Assembly (NCBI RefSeq): GCF_034676705.1
Contig: NZ_JAUCBS010000008.1
Span: 1-64,000, forward strand
Length of the DNA stretch: 64,000 bases
Origin: Gemmobacter sp.
Lineage (GTDB): Bacteria; Pseudomonadota; Alphaproteobacteria; Rhodobacterales; Rhodobacteraceae
Direction: 5' to 3'
Of this stretch, positions 8,581-18,314 are shown one piece after another. The notes below the pieces were generated by a model. That model searched no databases, was not told the origin of the DNA, and worked only from the letters and a program-made list of their open reading frames with translations. Made by a program: the position numbers and the translations under genes. Positions within the stretch are counted from its first letter, which is position 1; the number at the start of each line of letters is the position of its first letter.

Positions 8581-11500
8581 TCAACCCATGGCGGCCAGCA
8601 GAGCCGTCCGGGTCTTTGCGGCAGCTTCGGCAGCGCGGGCTTTGACCGGGCCGTAACCACGGATCGTCTCGGGCAAGGACAGCAAAGTCAGGCAATCCCC
8701 GAGGGTGTCGGAACGCAGAAGCTGCGGCAGGCGGTCAAGCAGCGCCTCGTAGTCGGCGATCAATTGCCGCTCAAGCACTCTGTCACCGGCTCGTCCGAAG
8801 GGGTCGAAGGCTGTCCCGCGCAGTGATTTGAAGCGGCTCAGCAGCCGGAACAGCAGCATCGTGCCCGAACCGAACACCCGCTTCGCAGGTTCCCCGGTCA
8901 CCGGATCGCGTTTTTCCAGGATCGGCGGCGCAAGGTGGAATCGCAATTTCCCGGGCGCTTCGAACGTGGCCGCCAGCGCGGCGCGAAACTCGGGCGCGGT
9001 ATAGAGCCGGGCAACCTCGTATTCGTCCTTGTAGGCCAGCAGTTTCGCATAGTTATGGGCTACTGCGCGGGTCAGACCGTCCTGCCCGGGAAACAGGCGC
9101 GTTTCCATCGCCCGAACCGCGGCGACGCGCGCCGCATAGCGGTCTGCGAGCCTTGCGTTCTGATAAGCCGTCAGATGCGCGCGGCGATGGGCGATCAGCG
9201 CATCCAGCGTCAGCGGGGCAGGGGCGACGGCCGGTGCTTCGCCAAGGAAGGGCGCCAGCGCATCGGGCCGTGCGGCGGCGGCACGGCCCCAGCCAAAGGC
9301 CAGCAGGTTCTGCGCCACGGCGACGCCGTTCAGCTCGATGGCGCGTTCCAGCGCGGTGCGCGACAGCGGGATCAGCCCCTGTTGCCAGGCATAGCCCAGC
9401 AGGAAGGGGTTGGCGTAGATCTCGTCCCCCAGCAGCGCCATCGCCAGCGTCGAGCCCCCGGCGCCCATGGTCGCCCGATCGCCCAGCAGCGCCCTGAGGG
9501 CCGCGACCATGGCGCCCTGATCCTGCTTCAGATCCGGGTTCAGCGCGAAACCGGCCAGCGGCGTGACCTTGTCGTTGAGTACCGCGCGGGTGCGGTCGGG
9601 CGCATAGAGGCGCATCGCCTCGGCCCCCGCGCTGACCAGCGTGTCGCAGCCGATCACCAGATCGACATGGCCCGCCGGGATCCGCGTGCCGTGCAGCGCC
9701 CCGGGCCGCGCGCCGATCCGCACATGCGAGGTGACGGCGCCGTTCTTCTGGGCAAGCCCGGTCTGGTCCAGTACCGAACAGCCCAGCCCGCTGAGATGCG
9801 CGCCCATGCCCAGGAGTGCACCGATCGTCACCACGCCGGTGCCGCCGATGCCGGTGACGAGGATGTTATAGCCCTCGCCCAAGGGCGGCAGGTCGGGCTC
9901 GGGCAGGGTGGTGAGCAGGGTTTTCAGCGCCTCCGAGCGGTCGGCCTTGGCGGTTTCGGGGCGTTTCAGTGCCGCGCCCTCGACGGTGACGAAGCTGGGG
10001 CAGAACCCCTGCACGCAAGAGAAATCCTTGTTGCAGGACGATTGGTCGATCTCGCGCTTGCGGCCCAGATCGGTTTCCAGCGGGCGCACGGCGACGCAGT
10101 TCGACTTCACGCCGCAATCGCCGCAGCCCTCGCAGACCGCGGGGTTGATGAACAACCGTTTGTCCGGGTCGGGATAGTTGCCGCGCTTGCGCCGGCGGCG
10201 TTTCTCGGCCGCGCAGGTCTGGTCATAGAGCAGGATCGTCGTGCCCGTCACCGCGCGCAGTTCGCGCTGCACGAGGTCCATCTCCTCGCGCGGGCGGATC
10301 GTCACGCCCGGCGCCCAAGGGGTGCTGGCGGGATAGGCATCCACGTTGTCGGTGACGACGACGATCTGCGCCACGCCCTCGGCCGCCATCTGCCGGGTGA
10401 TGCCCCAGGGCGTCTGCGGCTTGTCCGAGGGCTGGCCGCCGGTCATCGCCACCGCGTCGTTGAAGAGGATCTTGTAGGTGATGTTCACCCCCGCCGCGAC
10501 CGCCGCCCGCACGGCCAGCGACCCCGAATGGCAATAGGTCCCGTCGCCGAGGTTCTGGAAGGCATGGGCGTCTTTCGAGAACGGCGCCTGACCGATCCAT
10601 TGCGCCCCCTCGCCGCCCATCTGAGTGAAACCCTCGGTGCGGCGGTTGGGCATCAGCAGCGCCATCGTGTGACAGCCGATCCCGGCAAAGGCGCGGCTGC
10701 CGTCGGGCACCCTGGTCGAGGTGTTGTGCGGACAACCGGCGCAGAACCAGGGCGAGCGGGGGCCGGTCACGGGCGTCTGCTGTGGCGCCTCCTGGAGGGC
10801 ACGGTCCAGCCGCGGGCGGATCGCCTCGGGCGCGTCGTCGCGCAGCATCCGCGCCAGCAGCCGGGCCAGCAGGGTGACCGACAGTTCACCCTCCTCGGGC
10901 ACCAGAACGCGGCCGCCGTTGTCGCGCTTGCCCAGCAGGACCGGACGCTGCGGCTGATCGTAGAGGATGCGCGCGATCTGATCCTCGATCAGCGGGCGCT
11001 TTTCCTCGATGACCAGCAGCGTCTCATGGCCGCGCGCGAAATCGGTCACGCCCTGCGGCTCCAGGGGCCAGGTCACGGCGGGTTTGAAGATCGAGATCCC
11101 CAGCGCATCGAGTGTCGGTTTGTCCAGCCCCAGCTCGTCCAGCGCACCCATCAGATCGGCCCAGGACTTGCCCGCCGCGACCAGCCCCAGCCGGCGGCGG
11201 GGCGCGGCTTGCGTAACGCGGTTCCAGCCATTGGCGCGGATGAAGGCGGCGGCGGCGGGCAAGCGGATCTGGAGCAGCCGACGTTCCTGGTCGATGCCCC
11301 AATCGGGATGACGGATATGCACGCCCTCGGGCGGGATGGTGAAATCGGCGGGCAGGCGCAGCGGCCATGCCTCGACCGAGACCTCGACCGAGGCCGAGCC
11401 TTCGACGATGTCGGTGATGCATTTCATCCCCGTCCAGACCCCGGCATAGCGCGACAGCGCAAAGGCCATCAGCCCGAATTCAAGGTATTCCTGGATCGAG

Positions 11501-12021
11501 GACGGGTCGAAGACCGGCATCCCGGCAGCGATCAGCGCGGGTTCCGACTGGTGCGGTATGGTCGAGGACTTCGCCACCGGATCGTCGCCGAAGAGCGCCA
11601 GCACCCCGCCATGCGGCGCCGTGCCCGCCAGGTTGCCGTGCTTGAACACGTCGCCCGACCGGTCCACCCCCGGCCCCTTGCCGTACCAGATGCCGAACAC
11701 CCCGTCATAGGCGCCGCGCCCGCCCAGCCCCGCCTGCTGCGTCCCCCAGACCGAGGTCGCGGCGAGATCCTCGTTCAGCCCGGGCTGAAAGCGGATCTGC
11801 GCCGCATCGAGGTGCTTTTTCGCCTTCCACAGCGCCATGTCATAGGTGCCCAAGGGCGAGCCGCGATAGCCCGAGACGAAGCCTGCGGTATTCAGCCCGG
11901 CGCGGCGGTCGCGGTCCCTTTGCAGCATCGGCAGCCGGGCCAGCGCCTGCGCGCCGGTGACGAAGATGCGGCCTTCGTCGATGGTGAACTTGTCGTCGAG
12001 CGTGACGTCGCGCATCAGCAT
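8581..12021 (-). CDS. indolepyruvate ferredoxin oxidoreductase, fused alpha-beta type
   Basis: 1146 residues, matching the fused bacterial 2-keto-acid:ferredoxin oxidoreductases. It oxidatively decarboxylates an aryl or branched 2-keto acid to an acyl-CoA, reducing ferredoxin. The N-terminal pyrimidine/transketolase region has GYRGSPLGTYD and EDLAATSVWGTQQ. The middle TPP-binding region has CAGCPHNTSTRVPDGSR and GIGCHTMA with MGGEGAQWIG. A Cys-rich segment (CEGCGDCGVKSNC, then SSCNKDFSCVQGFCPSF) could hold Fe-S clusters. The C-terminal gamma-type domain starts at GIGGTGVVTIGALLG. ATG at 12021 overlaps the ligase stop, with AAGGA upstream; ATG 12015 is an alternative. Last gene of the operon. 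Confidence 0.9.
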   Translation of the reverse strand: MLMRDVTLDDKFTIDEGRIFVTGAQALARLPMLQRDRDRRAGLNTAGFVSGYRGSPLGTYDMALWKAKKHLDAAQIRFQPGLNEDLAATSVWGTQQAGLGGRGAYDGVFGIWYGKGPGVDRSGDVFKHGNLAGTAPHGGVLALFGDDPVAKSSTIPHQSEPALIAAGMPVFDPSSIQEYLEFGLMAFALSRYAGVWTGMKCITDIVEGSASVEVSVEAWPLRLPADFTIPPEGVHIRHPDWGIDQERRLLQIRLPAAAAFIRANGWNRVTQAAPRRRLGLVAAGKSWADLMGALDELGLDKPTLDALGISIFKPAVTWPLEPQGVTDFARGHETLLVIEEKRPLIEDQIARILYDQPQRPVLLGKRDNGGRVLVPEEGELSVTLLARLLARMLRDDAPEAIRPRLDRALQEAPQQTPVTGPRSPWFCAGCPHNTSTRVPDGSRAFAGIGCHTMALLMPNRRTEGFTQMGGEGAQWIGQAPFSKDAHAFQNLGDGTYCHSGSLAVRAAVAAGVNITYKILFNDAVAMTGGQPSDKPQTPWGITRQMAAEGVAQIVVVTDNVDAYPASTPWAPGVTIRPREEMDLVQRELRAVTGTTILLYDQTCAAEKRRRRKRGNYPDPDKRLFINPAVCEGCGDCGVKSNCVAVRPLETDLGRKREIDQSSCNKDFSCVQGFCPSFVTVEGAALKRPETAKADRSEALKTLLTTLPEPDLPPLGEGYNILVTGIGGTGVVTIGALLGMGAHLSGLGCSVLDQTGLAQKNGAVTSHVRIGARPGALHGTRIPAGHVDLVIGCDTLVSAGAEAMRLYAPDRTRAVLNDKVTPLAGFALNPDLKQDQGAMVAALRALLGDRATMGAGGSTLAMALLGDEIYANPFLLGYAWQQGLIPLSRTALERAIELNGVAVAQNLLAFGWGRAAAARPDALAPFLGEAPAVAPAPLTLDALIAHRRAHLTAYQNARLADRYAARVAAVRAMETRLFPGQDGLTRAVAHNYAKLLAYKDEYEVARLYTAPEFRAALAATFEAPGKLRFHLAPPILEKRDPVTGEPAKRVFGSGTMLLFRLLSRFKSLRGTAFDPFGRAGDRVLERQLIADYEALLDRLPQLLRSDTLGDCLTLLSLPETIRGYGPVKARAAEAAAKTRTALLAAMG

Positions 12022-13601
12022 GGGGTGGTTTCCTTGGCATAGAGATCGCGGACCGAGACGCCCTCGGCGTGCCGGTCCCAGAGGCCTGGGAGGATGCCTT
12101 CGGCCCTGAGAACGGCCTTCTGCACCTTGTTGGTGTTCGAACGGGGCAGCGCCTCGCGGCGGTCGAGGTAACGGGGCAGCATGAAATGCGGCAGGCCCGC
12201 CGCCAGGTGAGCCAGCAGCGCCTCGGGTTGCCACGGGGCGCCGGGCCGCAGGATGAGACAGAGCTTCACATCGTCGTCGCCCTCGTAGCCCGAGGGCACG
12301 CCGACCGCCGCCGCCTCGGCCACGGCGGGATGTGCCAGCGCGACGCATTCGATCTCGTAGGCCGAGATGTTCTCGGCCCGGCGGCGGATGCGGTCCTTGA
12401 CCCGGTCGGCGAACCACAGGTTGCCCTGCGCATCCAGCCGCCCCAGATCGCCGGTGTGGAACCAGAGGTTGCGCCAGGCCTCGACACTGGCCTCGGGCAT
12501 CGCCTGATAGCCCTGAAACAGCGCCCAGGGCCGGCGCGGGCGCACGGCGATCTCGCCCAGCGTGTCGGGCGGCAGGGGCGTGTCCGTCTCGGGGTCCAGG
12601 ATCGCCAGTTCGAAGGCCTCGCCGACCCGCCCGCAACTGCCGCGCGGGGTGTCGGCATCGGCCCAGGCGACGATGCCGATCTCGGTCATGCCCCAGCATT
12701 CCTGACCGCGCACGCCGAACCGTGCCTCGAAATCCTCGGCGATATGGCGCGGGAAAGGCGCGCTCAGGACCCGGCGGCAGCGATGCTGACGGTCCTCGGC
12801 GCGTGGCGGCGTGGCGTGGATCATCTCCAGCATCGGACCATGGCCATAGGCCAGCGTCGCCCCGGTTTCGGCCAGACGTTGCGACCAGAGCTCGGGCACG
12901 AAACGACGATCCATGACGATCTGCGCGCCGGCGACCAGCGTGCCCTGTAGCGCCATGAATTTTCCCGCCATGTGATGCAGCGGGTGAAAGCAATAGGACA
13001 CATCCGCCTCGGTCATGCCGAGATGGCGCGCGGTTTCGGTCGCGGTGAGGTGGTTCTGCGCCTGCGTCAGGATCACGGGTTTCGCCGGCCCCGTGGTGCC
13101 CGAGGTGAACAGAACCGAGGCCGGGTCGGACCCCCGCACCGGGCGCGCGGGCTCAGGCAAGGGTGCCGCCGCGTTGAGCTCGGTCCAGTCCGCCGACCCG
13201 GTCGGGATGACGCGTGCGATGCCGAAGGCGGTCAGATCCTGTTCGGCCAGAGCGGCCAGACAGGACGGGTCTATCAGCGCCAGACGGGCTTCGCTGACGG
13301 ACAGCGCATGGGCCAGCGGCTGGCCGCGCAGCACCGGATTGAGACAGACCTCGACGGCGCCCAGCCATCCCAGAGCCAGCCAGGCGGCCACCGCCTCGGG
13401 TCCGTTCGGGGCCATCAACAGCACCCGTTCGCCCGGGCCGACACCCAGATCGGCCAGCCCCCGCGCAAGGCGCTGTGCGCCGTCCAGCGCCTGGGCATAG
13501 CTCAGCGAGGGTCCATCGAAGAAAGTCAGGAACGTTTCGTCCGGGCGGGTCCGTGCCTGCCGGTACAGGCTGGCTCCAAGGGTGTCGGGCTCGTGGGTCA
13601 C
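12015..13601 (-). CDS. acyl-CoA synthetase / AMP-dependent CoA ligase
   Basis: 528 residues of the ANL adenylating superfamily, activating a carboxylic acid with ATP and CoA. Motifs in order: phosphate loop LFTSGTTGPAKPV, WGMTEIG, FHTGDLG, hinge region FADRVKDRIRRRAENIS, and the C-terminal catalytic Lys in SNTNKVQKAVLR. The start is GTG at 13601, giving MTHEPDTLG. The stop overlaps the ATG of the oxidoreductase gene, so the two are coupled. In this operon it most likely thioesterifies the substrate brought in by the Liv-type transporter. Aryl or medium-chain acids are likelier than acetate; this is inference. Confidence 0.92.
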   Translation of the reverse strand: MTHEPDTLGASLYRQARTRPDETFLTFFDGPSLSYAQALDGAQRLARGLADLGVGPGERVLLMAPNGPEAVAAWLALGWLGAVEVCLNPVLRGQPLAHALSVSEARLALIDPSCLAALAEQDLTAFGIARVIPTGSADWTELNAAAPLPEPARPVRGSDPASVLFTSGTTGPAKPVILTQAQNHLTATETARHLGMTEADVSYCFHPLHHMAGKFMALQGTLVAGAQIVMDRRFVPELWSQRLAETGATLAYGHGPMLEMIHATPPRAEDRQHRCRRVLSAPFPRHIAEDFEARFGVRGQECWGMTEIGIVAWADADTPRGSCGRVGEAFELAILDPETDTPLPPDTLGEIAVRPRRPWALFQGYQAMPEASVEAWRNLWFHTGDLGRLDAQGNLWFADRVKDRIRRRAENISAYEIECVALAHPAVAEAAAVGVPSGYEGDDDVKLCLILRPGAPWQPEALLAHLAAGLPHFMLPRYLDRREALPRSNTNKVQKAVLRAEGILPGLWDRHAEGVSVRDLYAKETTPC

Positions 13602-13627
13602 ATCGGCATCTCGCGCGGGAGGGAAGA

Positions 13628-13653
13628 GGCCGCGCGGTTGGTTCCGCGCGGCC
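13628..13653 (-). promoter_or_regulatory. intra-operon stem-loop between solute-binding protein and CoA-ligase genes
   Basis: GGCCGCGCGG, a 6-nt loop and CCGCGCGGCC form a perfect 10-bp stem just after the binding-protein stop. No T-run follows. Such hairpins after periplasmic-binding-protein genes often stabilise the upstream mRNA and set a higher level of the binding protein; that role here is inferred. Confidence 0.5.
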
Positions 13654-13673
13654 GGTGGCGGAAGCCCTGAACC

Positions 13674-14822
13674 TCAGGGTTGGCGGAAGGCGCCGTCGCG
13701 GACCACGGCCGAGACCATCGCTTCACTGGTCCAGCCCTCGTGGTTATCGGCCGAGTAGCAGGTGAAGCCTTCGCCATAGGATTCGATGTCGCAGGTCCGC
13801 TCCAGCGCCTCGCGCAGGGTCGCCGGCGTCACCTCGCCGTCGATCGAGGACAGCGCGGCGGTGAAGGCGTGATAGGCATTCGCCGCCAGGATCTCGCCGA
13901 AGCCCTGGGGCGGGGTGCCTGCCTCGTTGAGCAGCGCTGCGAATTCGGCCAGCGCGGGCGTCGGATCGCTCCAATTGGCGATCATCACCAGATTCACGCC
14001 GTTCCCTGCTTCGCCCGCAGCGTTGATGAAGCTCTGCTGCGCCAGCGCGCCGGCGGCCCAGAGCGGCGCTTCCAGCCCGGTCTCGCGCGCTGCGCGCACA
14101 AAGGCCGCCCCCAGCGCCGGGGCCGAGGCCTGAATCAGCACCACATCGGGATCGGCGTTGCGGATCCGGGTGGCCTGTGGGGCGACATCCGTGGCCGTTA
14201 GCGGTGCCGAGACCGAGGCGACGATTTCGATCCCGCGTTCTTCGGCTTCATCCGCGAGCCGTTCATGCATCCCGACCCCATAGGCGTCTTCCTGATAGAA
14301 GAGCGCGACGCGCTGCACATCTCCCGCCAACGCCCGGTTCAGCAAGGCCTCGCCAATCAGGGAATCGCTGGGCAAAGTGCGGAAGACCCAGGGGAAAAAG
14401 GCGTTGTCGGTGGATATGACGGCATCGGTGCCATTGGGTGCCAGCACCGGCACACCGGCCTGCGCGGCGATGGGTGCCGCCGCCAGCGTTCCGCTGCCGA
14501 TGGTTGAGCCGACGACTGCCAGCACACGCTCTTGCAGCGCCAGTTGCCGCATGCCGCGCACGGCTTCGGTCGGGTTCGTCGCGTCGTCATAGATCACCAG
14601 CTCGATGGGGCGGCCGTTGATGCCACCCTGGGCATTGGTGGCGGCGGCCAGCGCCTGGATCGCGTCGCGTTCGGGAACGCCGAAAGGTGCGGCAGGCCCG
14701 CTGAGGCTGAGCAGCAAGCCAAGGCGCAAGGGCCCGTCCTGGGCCAGCGCGGGCGCGGCTGCAAGGCTCAAGGCCAATACGGCGCCGGCCCGCCGAAGCA
14801 GGGTACCAATCGTCGGTTTCAT
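13674..14822 (-). CDS. Liv-type ABC transporter substrate-binding protein
   Basis: 382 residues of the type I periplasmic-binding fold used by branched-chain amino acid and aromatic-acid importers. A Sec signal peptide is clear: MKPTIGTLLRR, a hydrophobic stretch, and cleavage after APALA. The mature part begins DGPLRLGLLLSLSGPAAPFG, typical of LivJ/UrtA-like proteins, and includes GVPVLAPNGTDAVIS. It works in the periplasm with the permeases and fused ATPase encoded upstream in the same operon. The gene follows a CoA-transferase at 27 bp and precedes a stem-loop. Its ligand is probably a carboxylate fed to the CoA-activating enzymes. Confidence 0.92.
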   Translation of the reverse strand: MKPTIGTLLRRAGAVLALSLAAAPALAQDGPLRLGLLLSLSGPAAPFGVPERDAIQALAAATNAQGGINGRPIELVIYDDATNPTEAVRGMRQLALQERVLAVVGSTIGSGTLAAAPIAAQAGVPVLAPNGTDAVISTDNAFFPWVFRTLPSDSLIGEALLNRALAGDVQRVALFYQEDAYGVGMHERLADEAEERGIEIVASVSAPLTATDVAPQATRIRNADPDVVLIQASAPALGAAFVRAARETGLEAPLWAAGALAQQSFINAAGEAGNGVNLVMIANWSDPTPALAEFAALLNEAGTPPQGFGEILAANAYHAFTAALSSIDGEVTPATLREALERTCDIESYGEGFTCYSADNHEGWTSEAMVSAVVRDGAFRQP

Positions 14823-14849
14823 CTGGGTCTCCTCCCTTGGATGTCGGTG

Positions 14850-15992
14850 TTACTGGCCCAGCCAGGCGGTGATCGCTGCCCTGTCGGCGTCGAGCGCGGG
14901 CGGGCCTTTCCTGAGCGTGGCGGGGGTGTCGGACAGTTTCAGCGGGTTGCCCACGAGGCGCGCCGTCTGGCCGTCGGGCAGAGGCGCCTCGATCAGGAGG
15001 CCGCTGGCGGCGATCTGCGGATGGGCCAGCGCTTCGGCCAGGCTTTGCGTCGGCTGGCACAGCAGGTCCTCGGCGGTGACCCGTGCCAGCGCCTCGGCCG
15101 TCGGCAGAGCGCGGAACGACGGCGCGAGCAGCGCGTGGATCTCGGCCCGGTGGGCAAGCTGGCCATCGGGCGTGTCGAGGCGCGGCGCCGTGCTGGCATC
15201 CGCCACACCCATCGCCTTGCACAAGGATTGCAAGGGGTTGGGACGGAAGAAGCCCAGAACCGTCAGATAGCCGTCCGAGGTTTCAAAGACGAAATTCGGC
15301 GCGAGGTCGAACCATTTCGTGGTCACGCCGTGCATCATCGTCGTCGCCGCCTCCAGGCTCTGGATCGCCACCGCCGTGTCCAGCAGGTTCACCGCCACGC
15401 GCTGCCCGAGCCCGGTCTTTTCCCGCGCCAGCAGCGCCAGCAGGATCCCCTGCACCAGGGTCTGCCCCGAGGCGTAATCAATCGCCGGAGGGTTCACGAA
15501 GCTGGGCAGACCACCCTCGGGCGCGCTTTCCCGGGCCATGCCGGAAAGCGACTGGATAATCAGATCCTGCCCGCCCGCCGTGGCCAGCGGCCCCGTGTCG
15601 CCATAGCCCGAGGCCCAGCCATAGATCAGCCGCGGATTGCGCTTGTGCAGTGCCTCGTAGCCGATGCCCAGCCGTTCGGCCACGCCGGGGCGGAAGTTGT
15701 GGATCAGCACGTCGGCGCGGTCCAGAAGCGCCTGCAACAGCGCGTTGTCGCTGTCCGATTTCGCATCCAGCGCGATGGAGCGCTTGTTGCGGTTGGCGGC
15801 GGCGAAATGGCTGCTCATCATCGCCTTGGCACGCGACGCGGGGTCGGAAAGGCGCAGCACCTCGCCGCTGCCCGCGCGTTCGACCTTGATCACATCGGCG
15901 CCGAAATCGCCCAGGATCTGCGCCGCCAGCGGGCCCTGGTAGACCTCGCTCATGTCGATGACGATCAGCCCGTCGAGAATGCCCTTGCTCAT
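14850..15992 (-). CDS. class III (CaiB/BaiF) CoA-transferase, second of two
   Basis: 380 residues, the normal length for formyl-CoA-transferase/CaiB-like enzymes, which move CoA from one acid to another through an enzyme-bound Asp anhydride. Seen: MSEVYQGPLAAQILGDFGAD and VIKVERAGSGEVLR at the N-terminus, then LIHNFRPGVAERLGIGYEAL and GWASGYGDTGPLA. It lies 10 bp after the acyl-CoA dehydrogenase. It may activate the substrate using an acyl-CoA product of the pathway as donor, as an ATP-saving alternative to the ligase. Confidence 0.9.
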   Translation of the reverse strand: MSKGILDGLIVIDMSEVYQGPLAAQILGDFGADVIKVERAGSGEVLRLSDPASRAKAMMSSHFAAANRNKRSIALDAKSDSDNALLQALLDRADVLIHNFRPGVAERLGIGYEALHKRNPRLIYGWASGYGDTGPLATAGGQDLIIQSLSGMARESAPEGGLPSFVNPPAIDYASGQTLVQGILLALLAREKTGLGQRVAVNLLDTAVAIQSLEAATTMMHGVTTKWFDLAPNFVFETSDGYLTVLGFFRPNPLQSLCKAMGVADASTAPRLDTPDGQLAHRAEIHALLAPSFRALPTAEALARVTAEDLLCQPTQSLAEALAHPQIAASGLLIEAPLPDGQTARLVGNPLKLSDTPATLRKGPPALDADRAAITAWLGQ

Positions 15993-16002
15993 GGTCGCCG
16001 CC

Positions 16003-17136
16003 TCACGCCGTCAATAGGTGTTTGGCGGTGATCAGCCGCTGGATTTCGTTGGTGCCCTCGTAGATCTGGGTGATCTTGGCATCGCGCATCATCCGCTCGA
16101 CCGGGTAATCGCGCAGATAGCCGTATCCGCCATGCAATTGCACCGCATCCACCGCCACCGACATCGCCGCATCCGAACAGGCCGCCTTGGCCATCGAGGC
16201 GAGGTGTCGCGCGCCGGCATCGCCCCGCAGCGCGAATTCGACCGCGCGGTAAAGGAGAGCGCGCGCCGATTCCACCCGGATCGCCATGTCGCCGATCCGC
16301 TCCTGAATGAGCTGATAGCGCGCCAGCGCCTGCCCCTGCGATTTGCGTTGCTTCACATAGGCCACCGCCTGATCGAGCGCGCCCTGCGCCACGCCCAAAG
16401 CCTGCCCGGCGATCACTGGCCGCGATTGCGTCAGCGAGCGGCCCATCCGCGACAGGCCCCCCGTGCGGTCCCCGACCAGCCGGCCCAGCGGAATGCGGCA
16501 ATTGTCGAAGATCACATCGGCGGTGGGCGAGCCGCGCAGGCCCATCTTGTCCTCGGGCGCGCCGAAACTGATGCCGGGATCGTCGGCATGGACCATGAAG
16601 ATCGCGTAATCTTCATCCAGCCGCGCCACAACCAGATACCAATGCGCCCAGCCGGCGTTGGTGATGAAGCGCTTGGTGCCGTTCAGCACCCAATGCGCGC
16701 CGTCCTCGACCGCGCGGGTGGTCATGGCGGCCATGTCGCTGCCGCCCTGCGGTTCGGTGATGCACCACGCGGTGCGCTGGCGGCCCGAGGCGCAATCCGG
16801 GATCACCTCACGCTTCAGGGCCTCGGACCCGTGATTGACCAGCGGGTGCAGCGTGCCCCAGGCCATGCTCATCGTCAGCCCCGAGACCGAGCAGACGCGC
16901 GCCATTTCCTCGACCGCGATGACCTGCGCCATGAGATCGGCACCGCTGCCGCCGTATTCCTCGGGCAGGCCGAGGCCGACCAGATCGTTCTCGACGAAGA
17001 TCGCGAATTGCGCGTCCGGGGGTCCGCCCTTCTTGTCGAGCGCGGCGGCCAGCGGTTCGATCTTGTCGCGGGCGATGCGGCGGACCGTCTCGCGGAAGGC
17101 CTCGTAAGTGTCCCAGCTCTGGGTCATGTCGTTCAT
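16003..17136 (-). CDS. acyl-CoA dehydrogenase
   Basis: 377 residues, FAD-dependent, introducing a 2,3-double bond into an acyl-CoA. Family marks: WCITEPQGGSDMAAM (flavin and substrate loop), GTKRFITNAGWAHWY, and the C-terminal LHGGYGYLRDYPVERMMRD with QIYEGTNEIQR, where the catalytic Glu of short/medium-chain enzymes lies. ATG at 17136 is set by GGAGG 6 nt upstream and overlaps the previous stop (ATGA). Electrons would go to ETF, which is not encoded here. Flanked on both sides by CoA-transferase genes. Confidence 0.93.
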   Translation of the reverse strand: MNDMTQSWDTYEAFRETVRRIARDKIEPLAAALDKKGGPPDAQFAIFVENDLVGLGLPEEYGGSGADLMAQVIAVEEMARVCSVSGLTMSMAWGTLHPLVNHGSEALKREVIPDCASGRQRTAWCITEPQGGSDMAAMTTRAVEDGAHWVLNGTKRFITNAGWAHWYLVVARLDEDYAIFMVHADDPGISFGAPEDKMGLRGSPTADVIFDNCRIPLGRLVGDRTGGLSRMGRSLTQSRPVIAGQALGVAQGALDQAVAYVKQRKSQGQALARYQLIQERIGDMAIRVESARALLYRAVEFALRGDAGARHLASMAKAACSDAAMSVAVDAVQLHGGYGYLRDYPVERMMRDAKITQIYEGTNEIQRLITAKHLLTA

Positions 17137-18314
17137 CCTTGCCTCCTCTCGATGTCGGGTTGCGCCCTGGGTGGGCGGCGCGGTGGCCATTCCAGGCTGC
17201 GGGTCTTTGCGGCGGCGTTCGTGCGCAGCACAGTGGCGATCGTGTCGGGGCCGAGACCGGCGGCGGTCAGCACCGCCTCGGTCCGGTCGGCCATGTCGGC
17301 CTGCGGGAAGGGCTGGTCGTCGTCCGCGAACCGGGGCGCGAGCGGCACAGTCCCTGCGGTCGTCGCAAGGCGTTGCGCGATCTGCGGATCCTGCCGCACC
17401 TCGCCGGGGCTGAGGACCGGGCTCACGCAGGCCTCGGCACCTTCGAACAGCGCGGTCCACTCGGCGCGGCTGCGAGTGGCGAAGGCCTCGGTAAAGCGCG
17501 CTTCCAACTCGGGCCAGAGGTCGGGATCCATGTAAGCGGGGACAGGGTCGGCAAACCCCAGCGTCTTCCAAAGATTGACGAAGAAATGCGGCTCCAGCGC
17601 GCCCACGGCCATGAACCCGCCACCGGCGCAGGCATAGCAGCGGTAAAAGGGCGCGCCGCCATCCAAGAGGCCCCGGCCGCGCGACGGCATGAAATCGGTC
17701 CCCCACATCTCGCTGTGCATGCCCATCATCGACAGGCAGCCATCGACCATGGCGGCGTCGATCCGGCGGCCCCTGCCGGTGCGGCTGCGTTCCTGCAGGG
17801 CGGCAAGGATGCCGATTACCGCGAACAGGCTGCCACCGCCGAAATCGGCGATCAGGTTCAGGGGCACCGCGGGCGGCTGATCCGCCGGACCCATCGCCCC
17901 CAGCACACCCACAGCCGCCAGATAGTTGATGTCGTGCCCGGCCTCCTGCGCGCGCGGCCCCTCCTGCCCGTAACCGGTCAGCGAGCAATAGACGAGGCGC
18001 GGGTTCAGCGCCGTCATCGCCTCGGGCCCCGCACCGATGCGCGCCGCGACACCGGGGCGAAAACCTTCGACCAGCACATCGGCGGTTTCCACCAGCCGGT
18101 GCAGGGCCGCCTGCCCCTCGGGCGATTTCAGGTCGAGCCGGATCAGGGTCTTGCCGCGCGCCAGCACCGGCGCGACCCCGGCGTCGGAGCCGGCGCCGAC
18201 GGTGATAACCTCGGCGCCCATATCGGCGAGAAGCATCGTCGCATAGGGGCCGGGGGCGAGGCGCGACAGGTCGATCACGCGCAGTCCGGCCAGGGGACGG
18301 GGATTGGCCATCAT
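17133..18314 (-). CDS. class III (CaiB/BaiF) CoA-transferase, first of two
   Basis: 393 residues; begins PLAGLRVIDLSRLAPGPYAT and MLLADMGAEVI, with LVEGFRPGVAARIGAGPEAM and YCSLTGYGQEGPRA, as in CaiB/BaiF and alpha-methylacyl-CoA racemase-like proteins. It differs clearly in sequence from the second copy, so the two probably act on different acids or steps. A racemase role for one of them cannot be excluded. Start and stop both overlap neighbours by 4 bp (ATGATG and ATGA). Confidence 0.88.
   Translation of the reverse strand: MMANPRPLAGLRVIDLSRLAPGPYATMLLADMGAEVITVGAGSDAGVAPVLARGKTLIRLDLKSPEGQAALHRLVETADVLVEGFRPGVAARIGAGPEAMTALNPRLVYCSLTGYGQEGPRAQEAGHDINYLAAVGVLGAMGPADQPPAVPLNLIADFGGGSLFAVIGILAALQERSRTGRGRRIDAAMVDGCLSMMGMHSEMWGTDFMPSRGRGLLDGGAPFYRCYACAGGGFMAVGALEPHFFVNLWKTLGFADPVPAYMDPDLWPELEARFTEAFATRSRAEWTALFEGAEACVSPVLSPGEVRQDPQIAQRLATTAGTVPLAPRFADDDQPFPQADMADRTEAVLTAAGLGPDTIATVLRTNAAAKTRSLEWPPRRPPRAQPDIERRQG

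Noticed and set aside
8935..12042. 1035-codon plus-strand open frame
   Set aside because: It lies exactly opposite the indolepyruvate oxidoreductase gene, is rich in Arg/Gly/Gln/His and shows no family pattern; a high-GC antisense shadow.
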